Positions 1 to 9,267 of a DNA stretch of 11,110 nucleotides are shown piece by piece. The notes below the pieces were generated by a model that was not told the origin of the DNA, did not search any database, and saw only the letters and a list, made by a program, of their open reading frames with translations. This stretch comes from Smittium culicis (taxonomy: Eukaryota; Kickxellomycota; Harpellomycetes; Harpellales; Legeriomycetaceae): contig LSSN01006119.1 in assembly GCA_001970855.1 (NCBI GenBank), positions 1-11,110 on the forward strand, in the 5' to 3' direction. The stretch's first letter is position 1, and each line of letters opens with the position of its first letter. Position numbers and translations under genes: made by a program.

Positions 1-1
1 C

Positions 2-2467
2 AATAAAGTGTTCTGAAAAAATTTTGTTATAAGTTTTGTTTGAGAATAAACCGCCGTCCATTTTTTTAGGAGAATGATAATTGCTCTTAAGATCGATACT
101 TGATGAGCTTTGACAATATAAGGTGTTTATGGAATCAATGAATTTCAACGACCAATTTTTTAGATCTAAGTCTGCAAGAATCCTTGCAAAGAGGGGCGCC
201 TGAGTCACTCTATTGTATTCATTTCTATCTACAAGGTCGATAAAGATATCAGTAAATTTAGTTAGAAGAACTAGCTTTGACTGTAGAGTAGTTTTTGTGT
301 CATCAAAAATAAGCAATTTAACGCACAAGTAAAACACGTAGAACAGTAAAGGGTCGTTTTTGGTTGCAGCGTGAGTAATTATGGCTTCAAAGAACGAAGT
401 TATTGAAAGCGGGAATTTGGGTGCAAAAAAGTCGTTAATTGTAGCATTTAGAAATGTATCGGAGCCGCATCTTGTAGTGTTAAGAGCCAAAAGGTAGCCT
501 ATTTTAACCATTTGCTGATCTTGAGGATTTTTTCTTGGAAGAAATAATAGGCTGGCAATACTAATGCTGTACATTTTGTTGTCGTACTCGATATCTAGAG
601 GAATCGTATGCTCGCAAAGTTCTGATAAATTTCTTTTGAATTGAAATATATCATTTGATTTATAGATTAGAGTTTTAAGCATATTACTATGCATTAATAT
701 AGGAACTTTAGCGGATTTGTTGTTTAATGTTGTAAGACAATTTATTCTGGCAATTAAGCTCCAGCTAACATATCTAGAAATAATTTTAATTGATCTCAAG
801 TAATTTATGTCAAGAAAATGGCTTGAAGTTATATGTGAGAATAATCCAGAGATAAGAAGGTTCATATAAGAATTTTTGTCAATTTTGATTGTTTCTGGCA
901 AAGAAAGTTTATACGAAAGACCAAAAAAGCTTCTTACAATTTTAATAAAAAATTTAGGTTTAATTTTATTCTGGACCAGCTTAATATCCTTTTTGATCAA
1001 ATGCTCAATAAATACACCTTTCCATTTATCGATGAAAGAGTTATAAGTTTGTAAGCTTTGTTTTCGAAACACAAAAATCGATATTCTACACACGATAAAC
1101 TTTAAAGATTTTGAGTTCTCTAAATCATAATGGCTTCCTAAAGATACAAGTCGTTGATTCAAATCAAATAAAAAGTTAGACAACCTAAGAAACAATTGTG
1201 GATGCCGATAACTTATGATAAAATCCGAAAAAAGAAATAAAAAAGTAAAATCTGACAATAGTCGATTTTTGAAGGCTGTGATAAAAATACCCTGGATCAG
1301 AGAATAAAAAAATTCCAGTTTTTTAGCTTCGTCTAAGACAGGGCGATGTAATGAGCCGAGATGCGGGTTTATTTTGGGATCAGTTAGTATCGAGTCTTCA
1401 CAATTAAAATCTAAGCTCTGTGAGAGAGTTTCGGTTTCAGGAGATACTTGGGGTGGGTAAGGGTATTCAGAGCTCAAATAAGTTGTTACTTCCAAATGAT
1501 TAACTAAAAAGTCCATAGTTTTGAGCTCTAATTGGGAACTATAAATAAAATGAGTGAGGCATTTTAAGCATTCGGCAGCCAAAAATGACTGGATCTTGAC
1601 GTGTGTCTGGTCAGGGTTGAAAATTATGTTACTAATTTCGCAAAAGGTTTTTAAATCACTGCTTTTTTTGATGATTTGAAAAAATAGTACAACAAACCTA
1701 GGATTTTCAGAGTAAACCTGAAGCAAATCAAATTTTAAAAGAAAGCTGGTGTAAAACGAGAAGAATTCGTTGAGGAGCGATTGGTTGGATGTGATTTTTA
1801 ATAGTGGCGTTTGCTCTTGGCGATTGTCCAAGTTCTGGCTTTTCTTTAGTTTGACGCTAGAAAAAATGGGATCGTTAAGCTCGACTTCTACGTCCAAAGT
1901 GCTAAGCGACAACTTTCTTTGAAGAGTGAGCGATTCTATTATCAATTCTAAGTGTTTACACAGGAGAAACTTTAAAAGTTCGTAGTTAAGTTCAGGATTG
2001 CTGGATATTACGTAAATGAACAATAGAATATTTTCGATTTCAGCACTGCTAAACGGGCTTGATGGAGGATTGATTTTTATATATGATTTGGTATTAACAC
2101 CTAAACTGTCAGTTTGACTGTTAACTGCTCTAAACTGATCAACAACAGCGGCCACGATTTTCCAGAGCTGTACATTTGGCTCAATCCGGATGATTTCTAT
2201 GTAAGTGAATTTTAAGAGTTCAGCTGAAGATTCTGTAGAAAAATTTCTATTGGAGTCAAAAAAGTATTTAGATCGAGGTCTAGCTGCTTTCTTTAGCTGT
2301 ATGGCTTTTCGAGGAAATGTATGTGTTGAACGAACGTTGTACGGGCGTAGCAAATTTAAAAATCTTTTTGATTTACAGATGTGATGTGAGTCGTTTTTCG
2401 GAATATTAAAGCTATAGGCTTTAATAAGGTCATATTTTTTGGAGCATGGTAATCTGGTAATAAACAT
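2..2467 (-). CDS. Unrecognised large protein, partial at its C-terminus, probable mitochondrial presequence
   Basis: Read leftward from the ATG at 2467-2465, the frame stays open for 822 codons and leaves the window without a stop, so the C-terminus is missing. An in-frame TAA at 2494-2492 makes this ATG the only usable start after that stop. Residues 1-76 carry about 18 Lys/Arg and only 3 Asp/Glu. An R-N-F then S step at residues 74-77 matches the R-3 style of mitochondrial processing sites, although a 76-residue presequence would be long. The rest is rich in Leu, Phe, Ile, Lys, Ser and Asn and looks mostly helical, with a very hydrophobic Phe/Leu stretch near residue 410. I see no PPR array, kinase, nuclease or other named motif. 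A mitochondrial RNA-metabolism or helical-repeat protein is possible, but that is a guess. No intron is needed to keep the frame open. Base composition is intermediate between the AT-rich spacers and the transposon. Confidence 0.85.
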   Translation of the reverse strand, partial: MFITRLPCSKKYDLIKAYSFNIPKNDSHHICKSKRFLNLLRPYNVRSTHTFPRKAIQLKKAARPRSKYFFDSNRNFSTESSAELLKFTYIEIIRIEPNVQLWKIVAAVVDQFRAVNSQTDSLGVNTKSYIKINPPSSPFSSAEIENILLFIYVISSNPELNYELLKFLLCKHLELIIESLTLQRKLSLSTLDVEVELNDPIFSSVKLKKSQNLDNRQEQTPLLKITSNQSLLNEFFSFYTSFLLKFDLLQVYSENPRFVVLFFQIIKKSSDLKTFCEISNIIFNPDQTHVKIQSFLAAECLKCLTHFIYSSQLELKTMDFLVNHLEVTTYLSSEYPYPPQVSPETETLSQSLDFNCEDSILTDPKINPHLGSLHRPVLDEAKKLEFFYSLIQGIFITAFKNRLLSDFTFLFLFSDFIISYRHPQLFLRLSNFLFDLNQRLVSLGSHYDLENSKSLKFIVCRISIFVFRKQSLQTYNSFIDKWKGVFIEHLIKKDIKLVQNKIKPKFFIKIVRSFFGLSYKLSLPETIKIDKNSYMNLLISGLFSHITSSHFLDINYLRSIKIISRYVSWSLIARINCLTTLNNKSAKVPILMHSNMLKTLIYKSNDIFQFKRNLSELCEHTIPLDIEYDNKMYSISIASLLFLPRKNPQDQQMVKIGYLLALNTTRCGSDTFLNATINDFFAPKFPLSITSFFEAIITHAATKNDPLLFYVFYLCVKLLIFDDTKTTLQSKLVLLTKFTDIFIDLVDRNEYNRVTQAPLFARILADLDLKNWSLKFIDSINTLYCQSSSSIDLKSNYHSPKKMDGGLFSNKTYNKIFSEHFI

Positions 2468-2491
2468 ATGAAGGTATATTGGCAATAGCGG

Positions 2492-2542
2492 TTATTTCAT
2501 ATTTTTCTGGAAGTCTTCGGGTTTACAGGCACAGATAAGCAT
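2492..2542 (-). other. Upstream ORF of 16 codons ahead of the large minus-strand gene
   Basis: An ATG at 2542-2540 opens a 16-codon frame that ends in TAA at 2494-2492, 24 bases before the main ATG and in the same frame. A second ATG two codons before that stop forms a minimal ATG-AAA-TAA. Base composition stays less AT-rich up to about 2550, as in a transcribed leader. It could act as a translation-attenuating uORF, or it could be the decayed original N-terminus of the gene or part of an upstream exon. Neither role is shown by the sequence. Confidence 0.3.
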
Positions 2543-5141
2543 TCACATGGGTAGAAAGAGATTTTAATGAATAAAGAAAAGTCAAATTTGTTTAATACAT
2601 TGGCAAAAATCAGAATAAAAATCTTTTAATGATTTTAAATTTGATCAATTATCAGCTTTAGTGTGTATTTTATGGTATTATTGGTTGATAGATAGAGTAT
2701 AAGCGAAAATTTAAGCAAATAATTTATGTCGAAATGCTTTTACTTAATACCGCTGATTTAAAATGCCATCAGCTTATAAGTTTAGTATATTTTCAGTTTT
2801 AAAAATAACTATACATATATTAGTGCAATTTTATAGCACAATTTAAAAATTATAATATGGTTTAAAATAATGCTTTTGTTATTTAAATTTTTCAAGTCCA
2901 ATTTAATAAATCTGTAAAAAGAATTTATTAACTAAGCATATAATAAAACACCAAAGACTATTTGATCTAATAATCAATTTGAAAATTTAGCTGTTTATTT
3001 GGATAGAACAATATTTATTTTACTGATTAAATAAAAACCCAAAAACAAACTAAAATAAATTAAGTCGTCTTTATAGTTATTAACGATAAAATTAATACCA
3101 ATATCGAGTGACTTTTGATAAATAAGAAATTTCAACTGACTATTACATTTTTTAGATGAGAATTTGATGATTATTGAATTCAAAATCCTATACTATTTTC
3201 ACTTGCATTATAAATTAATTTTTATCAATTTAATAGCTTGAAAGGCTTAAATAAAAAATTCGGTGTATACAATCTTTTTAGAGGCGTTTAGAAAATTTAG
3301 AAGTATCAATAATCGAAAGTTAAGGTTTAATATAAATAAATAAATCCGAAAAATACCGACTGAGTGAATAAAGAAAGGCATAAGCTAAATTACGCTATCA
3401 TAAAAATAATTTTAATAGATAATTTTAAAGATAGTTTAAAGCGCTTTTCTCTGGAATTCTAAGAAATAATAATGTATATAAAATCATTGTATCAAATTTG
3501 AATTGTTTTTATTTGTGACATTCTTTATTTGTTTAAAATCTCTCCTGATAACTTTTGATTAAGAATTATTTTATTTTAAAACTTATATAGCTGATTTTTA
3601 AATCGATATTAAAATATTAAATTTATCAAATTAAAATATTATTATCCAAAGATTCATTAGGTCTTTTCACTAATTTTTGAATGGAATAATTAAGATCATA
3701 TTTTTCTTTATTTAATTTATAATATTTACATAACTAAATTGTTATTCATACCCTCTATAATTATTATTGTACATAAAATAAATAATTATGTATCTTAATA
3801 TATTTGCTTTTAAAATAATTTCTTGAGTTATTTTTATTATAATCTCTAAAGTTTGGAATAAATTACCTTTTTGATTTAGAATTACCTTCTATATTCAATA
3901 GAATATTATTTTATATCAAACTAGTGTATAAATCGAAATCTATACAATTTTTTACAATTTATTAATGATTAAAATAACTTTCATCGTATAAATAAGATAA
4001 AAATTGATTATAATCAATATTTATTGCAGTATTAATATAAAACTGAAAATCATAAAACCAGAATATTTCTTAAATACATTGGGATTTAAACGTACATGAA
4101 TTATAGTTTATGTATTAACTAGTAAATAGTAATTATATCTTTAAATTTAAATGCTACATCAGGGTTAAAATTTGATATTTGAATTTTAAAAATAAAATTT
4201 TAACTATTAAAATTTATATAATATACAGTTCTTTAATATGTATATTGATATAAAATTTAAAAAATAAATCGAATTTTTCATAAAATTGATTATGACTTGA
4301 AAGATTGGTATATTACAACTATAAAATAACAACGATTTTATATTTTTAATTTATAGAAATTTTATATTTGAAAAAATTAATGAAAAAACCGATGTTTAAA
4401 CGATTCAAGGAATTAAAATTATTTTTTGTGCATATTTGGATGTATTTGATGATAAATAATATTCTACCGCCAGTATAATTGGTAAGGACAAAAAATTTAA
4501 TTTAAAAAAAAGTTCTCTTAAATACATGAATCCAAAGAATTTATTTTTATAATACAAGCTCCAGTCTAAAGCTTATTTAATATTTTTCAGAATATGATAT
4601 AGTTATAACTATTTTGATCTAAATTCATCGAAAATGACTTATTAAGTAATCTAAAAGAATTGTACTTGAAGAAGCTTTTCTTTTTTAAATTTCAATATTA
4701 TCGCTTTCAATAATCTAGTCTTGCTAGAAAGTAATTTCGTTTTCAATTTATGGTTGTTTCTTACAATTTACATTGGAAATCATTTATTTTATATTTTATA
4801 TTATCTAATATTTATTTACTAAAATGAGCTAAGAGTTTTCTTTGTTGGGTAATACGAATTTATTTAATCTTATGTGCTGTTATTTCATATCCTATAAAGC
4901 GCCTCTTTCATTCAGAATCTCTCATATGCAATTTGATTGGACGAAGGATCTCGTTTTATTAAAATTTGAGAATTTTTTTGGTCAAATGATTAATATTTTT
5001 CTTTAATTAATATTATTATTATATATCTAGATATACTTACATTTAATCGCAGCTTGAAATTAAAATTAAATATATTTAAGACCCAAGAAAAATCGTGAAT
5101 ACCCTAATTTGGAAACTCATTTAAATATTATTTTTTATAAC
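2543..5141. other. AT-rich intergenic region, no gene recognised
   Basis: About 2.6 kb of very AT-rich DNA full of stops in all frames. The longest frame with an ATG (62 codons, 2995-3183, minus) has low-complexity composition and no motif, and looks like chance. I find no tRNA A/B-box pair, no rRNA, no long tandem repeat and no transposon protein. It probably contains the promoter of the minus-strand gene at its left side, but no TATA box can be singled out in such AT-rich sequence. The right boundary is the exact insertion point of the retrotransposon. Confidence 0.7.
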
Positions 5142-5207
5142 ACAAAGTTAATTTAGTCTTTGACGACTATTAACTATTATTATACTAAGGATGGGGTCAT
5201 ATTAAGT
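5142..5207. repeat. Left arm of a 66-bp perfect inverted repeat (left terminus)
   Basis: This arm is the reverse complement of 5410-5475 with no mismatch, separated by about 202 bp. It consists of the private 47-bp outer extension plus the first 19 bases of the shared terminal repeat. The pair can fold into a long hairpin. I interpret it as the left terminus matching its copy in the internal complementary region, not as a separate foldback transposon. Confidence 0.92.
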
Positions 5208-5383
5208 GTTATCATCTTTATTATTAAAACATCGAAATTTACAAATTATAAATTTTTATGAAATCTAAAAATAGAATTACTTTAGTTTAAAATAGATATT
5301 TTAAACTTGAAATGGAACAAAAATTTTGTATAAAATGTGTACTTAAGTACGTCTTTCTGATATATTATCATCTTTTCGCAAAG
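5142..5383. repeat. Left (3') inverted terminal repeat of the DIRS element
   Basis: Positions 5189-5383 are the exact reverse complement of 9268-9462: 195 bases with no mismatch or gap in my base-by-base comparison. The outer 47 bases (5142-5188) are private to this end and have no counterpart at the right end, but they are repeated inverted in the internal complementary region. A 12-bp palindrome, GTACTTAAGTAC, lies at 5339-5350. Unequal outer extensions on the two repeats are a known feature of DIRS-1. Confidence 0.93.
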
Positions 5384-5409
5384 ATAATGATTGGTAGTGG
5401 GTGGGAGGG

Positions 5410-5508
5410 ACTTAATATGACCCCATCCTTAGTATAATAATAGTTAATAGTCGTCAAAGACTAAATTAACTTTGTATTATACGTCATTGGATGTGGTCAT
5501 ATTAAGTG
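5410..5508. repeat. Internal complementary region (ICR) of the DIRS element
   Basis: This 99-bp segment is a composite of two parts. Bases 5410-5475 are the exact reverse complement of the left terminus (5142-5207). Bases 5476-5508 match the reverse complement of the right terminus (9443-9475) with one mismatch, T at 5494 against the G expected. The two parts abut at 5475/5476, so the region spells the circle junction of the element. In DIRS-1 the equivalent region is thought to template completion and circularisation of the cDNA. A 26-base segment unique to this side (5384-5409, G-rich) separates it from the shared core of the 3' terminal repeat. The stop codon and about the last ten codons of the recombinase frame lie inside it. 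Confidence 0.92.
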
Positions 5509-6903
5509 ACTCCAAAGGTAATATCGCTTGTGTCAGGTTAGTACATGAGGTACGAGACAAGCGATAATAATTATCAAACATCGTGTAACTGCTCCAAAAT
5601 GCTTGAGTTACTATAGTATCTGAAGAAACTCCTGAATTAGCTGCAACTGTTGCTCCAATTGCTCTGGCTTTAGGGATTGGTGTATTTTCTGGTCTTTTAA
5701 TCAGTTTTGATATACTCTGAATATATCTTGAAATACTTGCAACTGATAAAGATTTTTCAAAATTCTTTGTGTATCTAACAGCCGGTTGACAATTACAGAG
5801 TTTTCGTTGATGTGAGGTTACGGGCTTAAATTGGTCGCCACTTTGGCTTTGTAGACTTTATAAGTTTCAACTGGACATAGTAATGTGTCCTTGTGTGAGC
5901 TTATTTCGCATGGTCGTATAATTGGTCGTCCGCCTCTTTTTTCTTTTGGTAACATAATGACAATTTTTAGAATACCATCGACTATTACTGATTGTTTGTC
6001 GTAGATTCTGTGCAAGTCATTGGCTCTAAGAAACCCACATATGGCTAGCAACCAACAAGTTTTTGCTGTCAATAAACCAACTTCCAATTGATCAGTTGGA
6101 CCTAGCTCCATAAAATACTGAATCACCGGACTGATGTCAATTTTTGGCTTGACAAACGACTTGATGTTTGTCTCCTCTAGTTCAATTAAGAACCGTCTCA
6201 TGCAGTCCTCTTCGCTAATAGAATGTGGATCTTCCGATAGCTGACAAATTGCAGATCTGTAGGCTTTTATAGTGCTAACTGAAAGCTTATCTTTAGTATA
6301 TATATCTACCAGATAATTAACCACGTGTGCTGCTGCTATCCCCGTGTTTACGTATGTTGCTCTATGCCATGCCAAAAACTTTTGTTGGGTCTGGAGGTAG
6401 GTTGATCTGCGTTTGACTCTTCGATAGTTCATTAGGATGAGATCAATGGCCTGTTTGGAGATGCCTTGGGCCTCGAAGGTACTCCGCTGATCCTCCACGC
6501 CATAAGGTACCAACTCTTGTTCTCTGTCATGGGGGATTTTCCGCTTTTGGGATCCGGAACGACCTGTGTTGCTTCTATTGGCATCGTTGTTCTCACAGAC
6601 ATTGATAATAGGTCTGGATACCATATGGCCGACTTCCACATTGGGGTCACCAAAGTTATAGTCAGTTTCTCTCGTTTGACCTTCATGACCGTCTGAGAGA
6701 TCAGATTCCACGGCGGGCAGCAGTACGGGCTCTTCCATCTCGATCATTTGATCATCAATGAGCTCTGTCCTACTGCATCCTTGTCTAAGAACCAGCTTTA
6801 GTATGGAACTACTTTCTTGTTGGTCTTGCTGGAAAACATCTCCACATCGTGGGGTCCCCATGTTTCGTTGATCTGATTGAATGTTTCTATGGAATGTGAC
6901 CAT
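5477..6903 (-). pseudogene. YR: DIRS tyrosine recombinase (YR), interrupted by one stop and one frameshift
   Basis: The enzyme would cut and rejoin DNA through a tyrosine nucleophile to integrate the circular element. The main open frame runs from an ATG at 6903 to TAA at 5818-5820 (361 codons). Its first ~145 codons overlap the RNase H tail in another frame and are probably not conserved recombinase sequence. The recognisable part begins near residue 146 with an N-terminal core-binding-like helical region (IKAYRSAI, 212-219), then GFLRANDLHRI with the first catalytic Arg at 293, and the LPKEKRGG strand with its Lys near 320. Homology continues after the stop and then moves into another frame near 5776, as if one base were lost. 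There, KARAIGATVA (Arg codon 5663-5665) and FWSSYTMFDNYYRLS (tyrosine codons 5564-5569) supply the remaining catalytic box. That frame ends at TAA 5477-5479, inside the ICR. The catalytic residues survive, but they are split between frames. Confidence 0.88.
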
Positions 6904-8458
6904 TCTGTCTGAGCCGTCAACCGGCTCGGTGCGTCTGGGGGTTCAATGTCGATGGCACATACGTCACTTGAGGACGTGTGTTGGTATCCATGCAGCGTAT
7001 CCATATTTTTTCTGCTATCTCCAGGAGCTTTGGAGAAGTGATTCCGCCATGCTTCCTCATGTACGCCAAGGATGTTGTGTTGTCTGAGTAGACCAACACT
7101 GAGTGACCAACAACACCTGGGAGCCGGAGTGCATATAATATGGTCAATAGCTCTTTGGCGTTGATATGTATCGGCTCCAGGAATGGACTCCACCGACCAG
7201 AGTAGGAACGGGAGCCCACAACTACTCCCCATGCTGTGTCGCTGGCATCTGTAAAGATTTCCAGTTCTGAAACTTCCGGTAGGAATGATTAGCCATTCCA
7301 TTTGACCAGATGGTCCCTCCATAATAGGAGGCTCTCCAGGGCAGGTCGAGTCAGGTGAACGGTCGATGTCCATGAACTCAACGACTTGAACATGTCGTTC
7401 TTGAGTTCCAGTAATCTCCTGAGCATGAGGCGACCCAGTAAAAGCGCCACTGACATGGCTTGAGCTTTTCCTATGAAGCTTTCCAATCCCCTGAGGGTGG
7501 TCTTTCCGGCGTTTACAAGCTTGCTGGCTTTCCAGCGAAGGTCCCGGACCTTGGATGACGGTACCTTGAGAGTCATTTCCCCTGAATTGATGATCATTCC
7601 CAGGTGGTTGATCGACTGTGTCGGAATAGTTTCTGACTTCTCTTGGTTTACTATTTATCCAAGTTCTGATAGCTTGGCTTGGATCGTTGTTGTGTGTTGG
7701 TTGCAAATATCCTTGGACTCTCCTATGATCAGGAGATCGTCCAAGTATGCCACCATCCTGATCCCCTGTTCTCGTGCCCAAGTAAGAACTGGTCGCAACA
7801 CCTTGGTGAAAGTGAGTGGTGATAGAGATAGACCGAATGGAAGTACCCTGAACTGATACTTTCGGCCATTCCACACATAGCGCAGGAACAAAAGGCATGC
7901 CTTGTGTATCAGTATGTGTATATGTGCGTCTTTCAGGTCCAGGGATGTCATGAAATACTTTCGCCGAATCAGCTTGCAAATTGAGTTGAGCGACTCCATC
8001 TTGAAGTTTTTCTCTTGAACAAACTCGTTCAGGTTTCTCAGATCCAATACTGGTCTCAAATCTCCGGTCTTCTTCGGGATGCAGAAGAGTTGACTGTAAA
8101 ATCCCGGGCTCTTCCGATCGATATCTTCGATTGCTCTCTTGCTCAACAGGTTGGCCACCTCTTCTGTCAGGACCCTGCTGGCCTCTCGGCTCAGCTTCCT
8201 CTTGTAACGGTGAGGGTGTGTTGTCAACGGCGGGATTCTTTCTGGGGTTTTGAAGGGTATATGAAACCCCTTCCCCACGATGTTCTTGACCCACGTGTTG
8301 TCCGTAAGTCGGTCCCAGGCTTTCCTGAACCTCGCGAGTAGCCCTCCCACTGGAGGGTCTGTAAGGGAACCTAGTGGCTCCCTCTTCCTCTTCCTCTTCC
8401 TCTCCCTCTGACACTTCCCCTTCCCCTGTTGGGAAACCCCGTGGTATAATGGGTTTTG
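6432..8458 (-). pseudogene. RT/RH: DIRS reverse transcriptase-RNase H, interrupted by four stops and a frameshift
   Basis: The protein would copy the element RNA into DNA and degrade the RNA strand. Its frame opens after TGA 8459-8461 without an ATG, overlaps the gag end in the -1 frame, and so may depend on frameshifting from gag. The RT domain begins with VGGLLARF at 8350. It has PGFYSQLFCIPKKTGDLRP, motif A SLDLKDAHIHI, LPFGLSLSP and the catalytic YLDD at 7736-7747. After TAA 7655-7657 the same frame continues through the connection (LESFIGKAQAMS) to TAA 7289-7291, then RNase H with IFTDAS (Asp 7247-7249), NAKEL and YSDNTT. Near a run of five Gs at 6937-6941 one base seems lost: the final RNase H Asp (DAPSRL, 6933-6935) and WGPHDVEMF are in the next frame. 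That frame meets TAA 6798-6800 and TGA 6744-6746 before a conserved LVTPMWKSAIWYPDLL block and a stop at 6432. Domain identities are firm; exact lesion positions are inferred. Confidence 0.9.
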
Positions 8459-9203
8459 TCAGAATTTTGGCCAGATTGTTGAGTCGGCGCCGTTGCGGTG
8501 GTACTGGCTGGATTTTGGTATACTCCGTACTGCTGGCGCCTCTGAAAGGGTTTGCGAAGTCTGGACCTTTTGACTGGCTTTATTGTAGCGATCGCCTTGT
8601 CCAGTTGCTCTTGGTCGAATAATGGTTTTTTCGTTGTTCCCCCCAGCTGTTGTGGCTTTCCCGGAATGCTCATGGCCTGGTATACATTCTCCATCCGGTT
8701 CTGAGAAATATTTGTCACAATATTGGCTAGAATTAGCCTCATCGCGCTTGCGAGGGCTACGCCCTCGTCTTCCTTAGCACACTCGGCGTCCTCCCTGTAC
8801 TTTCGGTAAACAAAATTGTCCAAGGGTCTGGTTGCTTGGGCCAATGCAATCTGAATGCCATATAGAGTGGCATCAGTCTTCTTCGCTGCGCTCGTGATGT
8901 TTTCGTTGAGCGGCGGTGGGGAGTAGTTCATTGTACTACTTCTCGGACAGACTTGAATAACTTCTTTGGTTTCTTTTCAAACCCGATTTATTTATAGAAG
9001 TCCTCTTCAATATATGGCATTATGTCTATAAGCCCTTGAGGTACTTTGAGGTCTACGATTGATGGTCTGGTAACGTAATTTTCGTCAACCTCCTGCATAT
9101 ACACATCTCTCGGGTGCGCCCTCTTCTTTCTTAATTCTTGGACTTCCATTTTTAAACCATTTATTAGCCCGGCTAGGCTATTAAAATCGATTTTATCCGA
9201 CAT
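8371..9203 (-). pseudogene. gag: DIRS gag-like structural protein, interrupted by one stop and one frameshift
   Basis: This is the first gene of the element and probably encodes the RNA-binding particle protein. The N-terminal part starts at ATG 9201-9203 and runs 71 codons, with a short coiled-coil-like stretch (LINGLKMEVQELRKK, near residues 13-27) and a PYIEEDFYK motif just before TAA 8988-8990. Homologous sequence resumes in another frame upstream of 8931 (VCPRSSTMNYSPPPLNE), consistent with one A lost from the A run near 8972-8980 plus the TAA. The second part has ALAQATRPLDNF, typical from memory of DIRS gag-like proteins, and ends in an Arg-Gly-rich tail (RGRGRGRGRG) likely to bind RNA, stopping at 8371-8373. 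The 272-bp leader between the right terminus and the ATG is mostly terminal repeat. No zinc knuckle is visible. Confidence 0.8.
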
Positions 9204-9267
9204 TGGAATTGAAAATTGGTTGATAAAGATAAATATTATGGCTATTTTTTAATTTCTGGTAGTGTAA

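Noticed and set aside
2995..3183. 62-codon minus-strand frame
   Set aside because: It is short, Ile/Lys/Asn/Leu-rich and without motif, in very AT-rich sequence; no support beyond an open frame.
5142..5475. A separate small foldback or MITE-like element with 66-bp inverted ends beside the retrotransposon
   Set aside because: The right arm ends exactly where the match to the right terminus of the retrotransposon begins (5475/5476), and the interior is its terminal repeat. This is explained fully by a DIRS terminal repeat plus ICR.
6466..8622. Plus-strand frames inside the retrotransposon (such as 6466-6696, 7473-7856, 8015-8341 and 8374-8622)
   Set aside because: They lie opposite conserved RT-RH, YR or gag sequence and show no protein motif; they are antisense shadows.
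5818..8990. Alternative genetic code with TAA read as an amino acid, since five of the six in-frame stops in the element are TAA
   Set aside because: The host frame at 2-2467 has no TAA, TAG or TGA in 822 codons in AT-rich DNA, which fits the standard code. The element also has an in-frame TGA and frame breaks that recoding would not mend.
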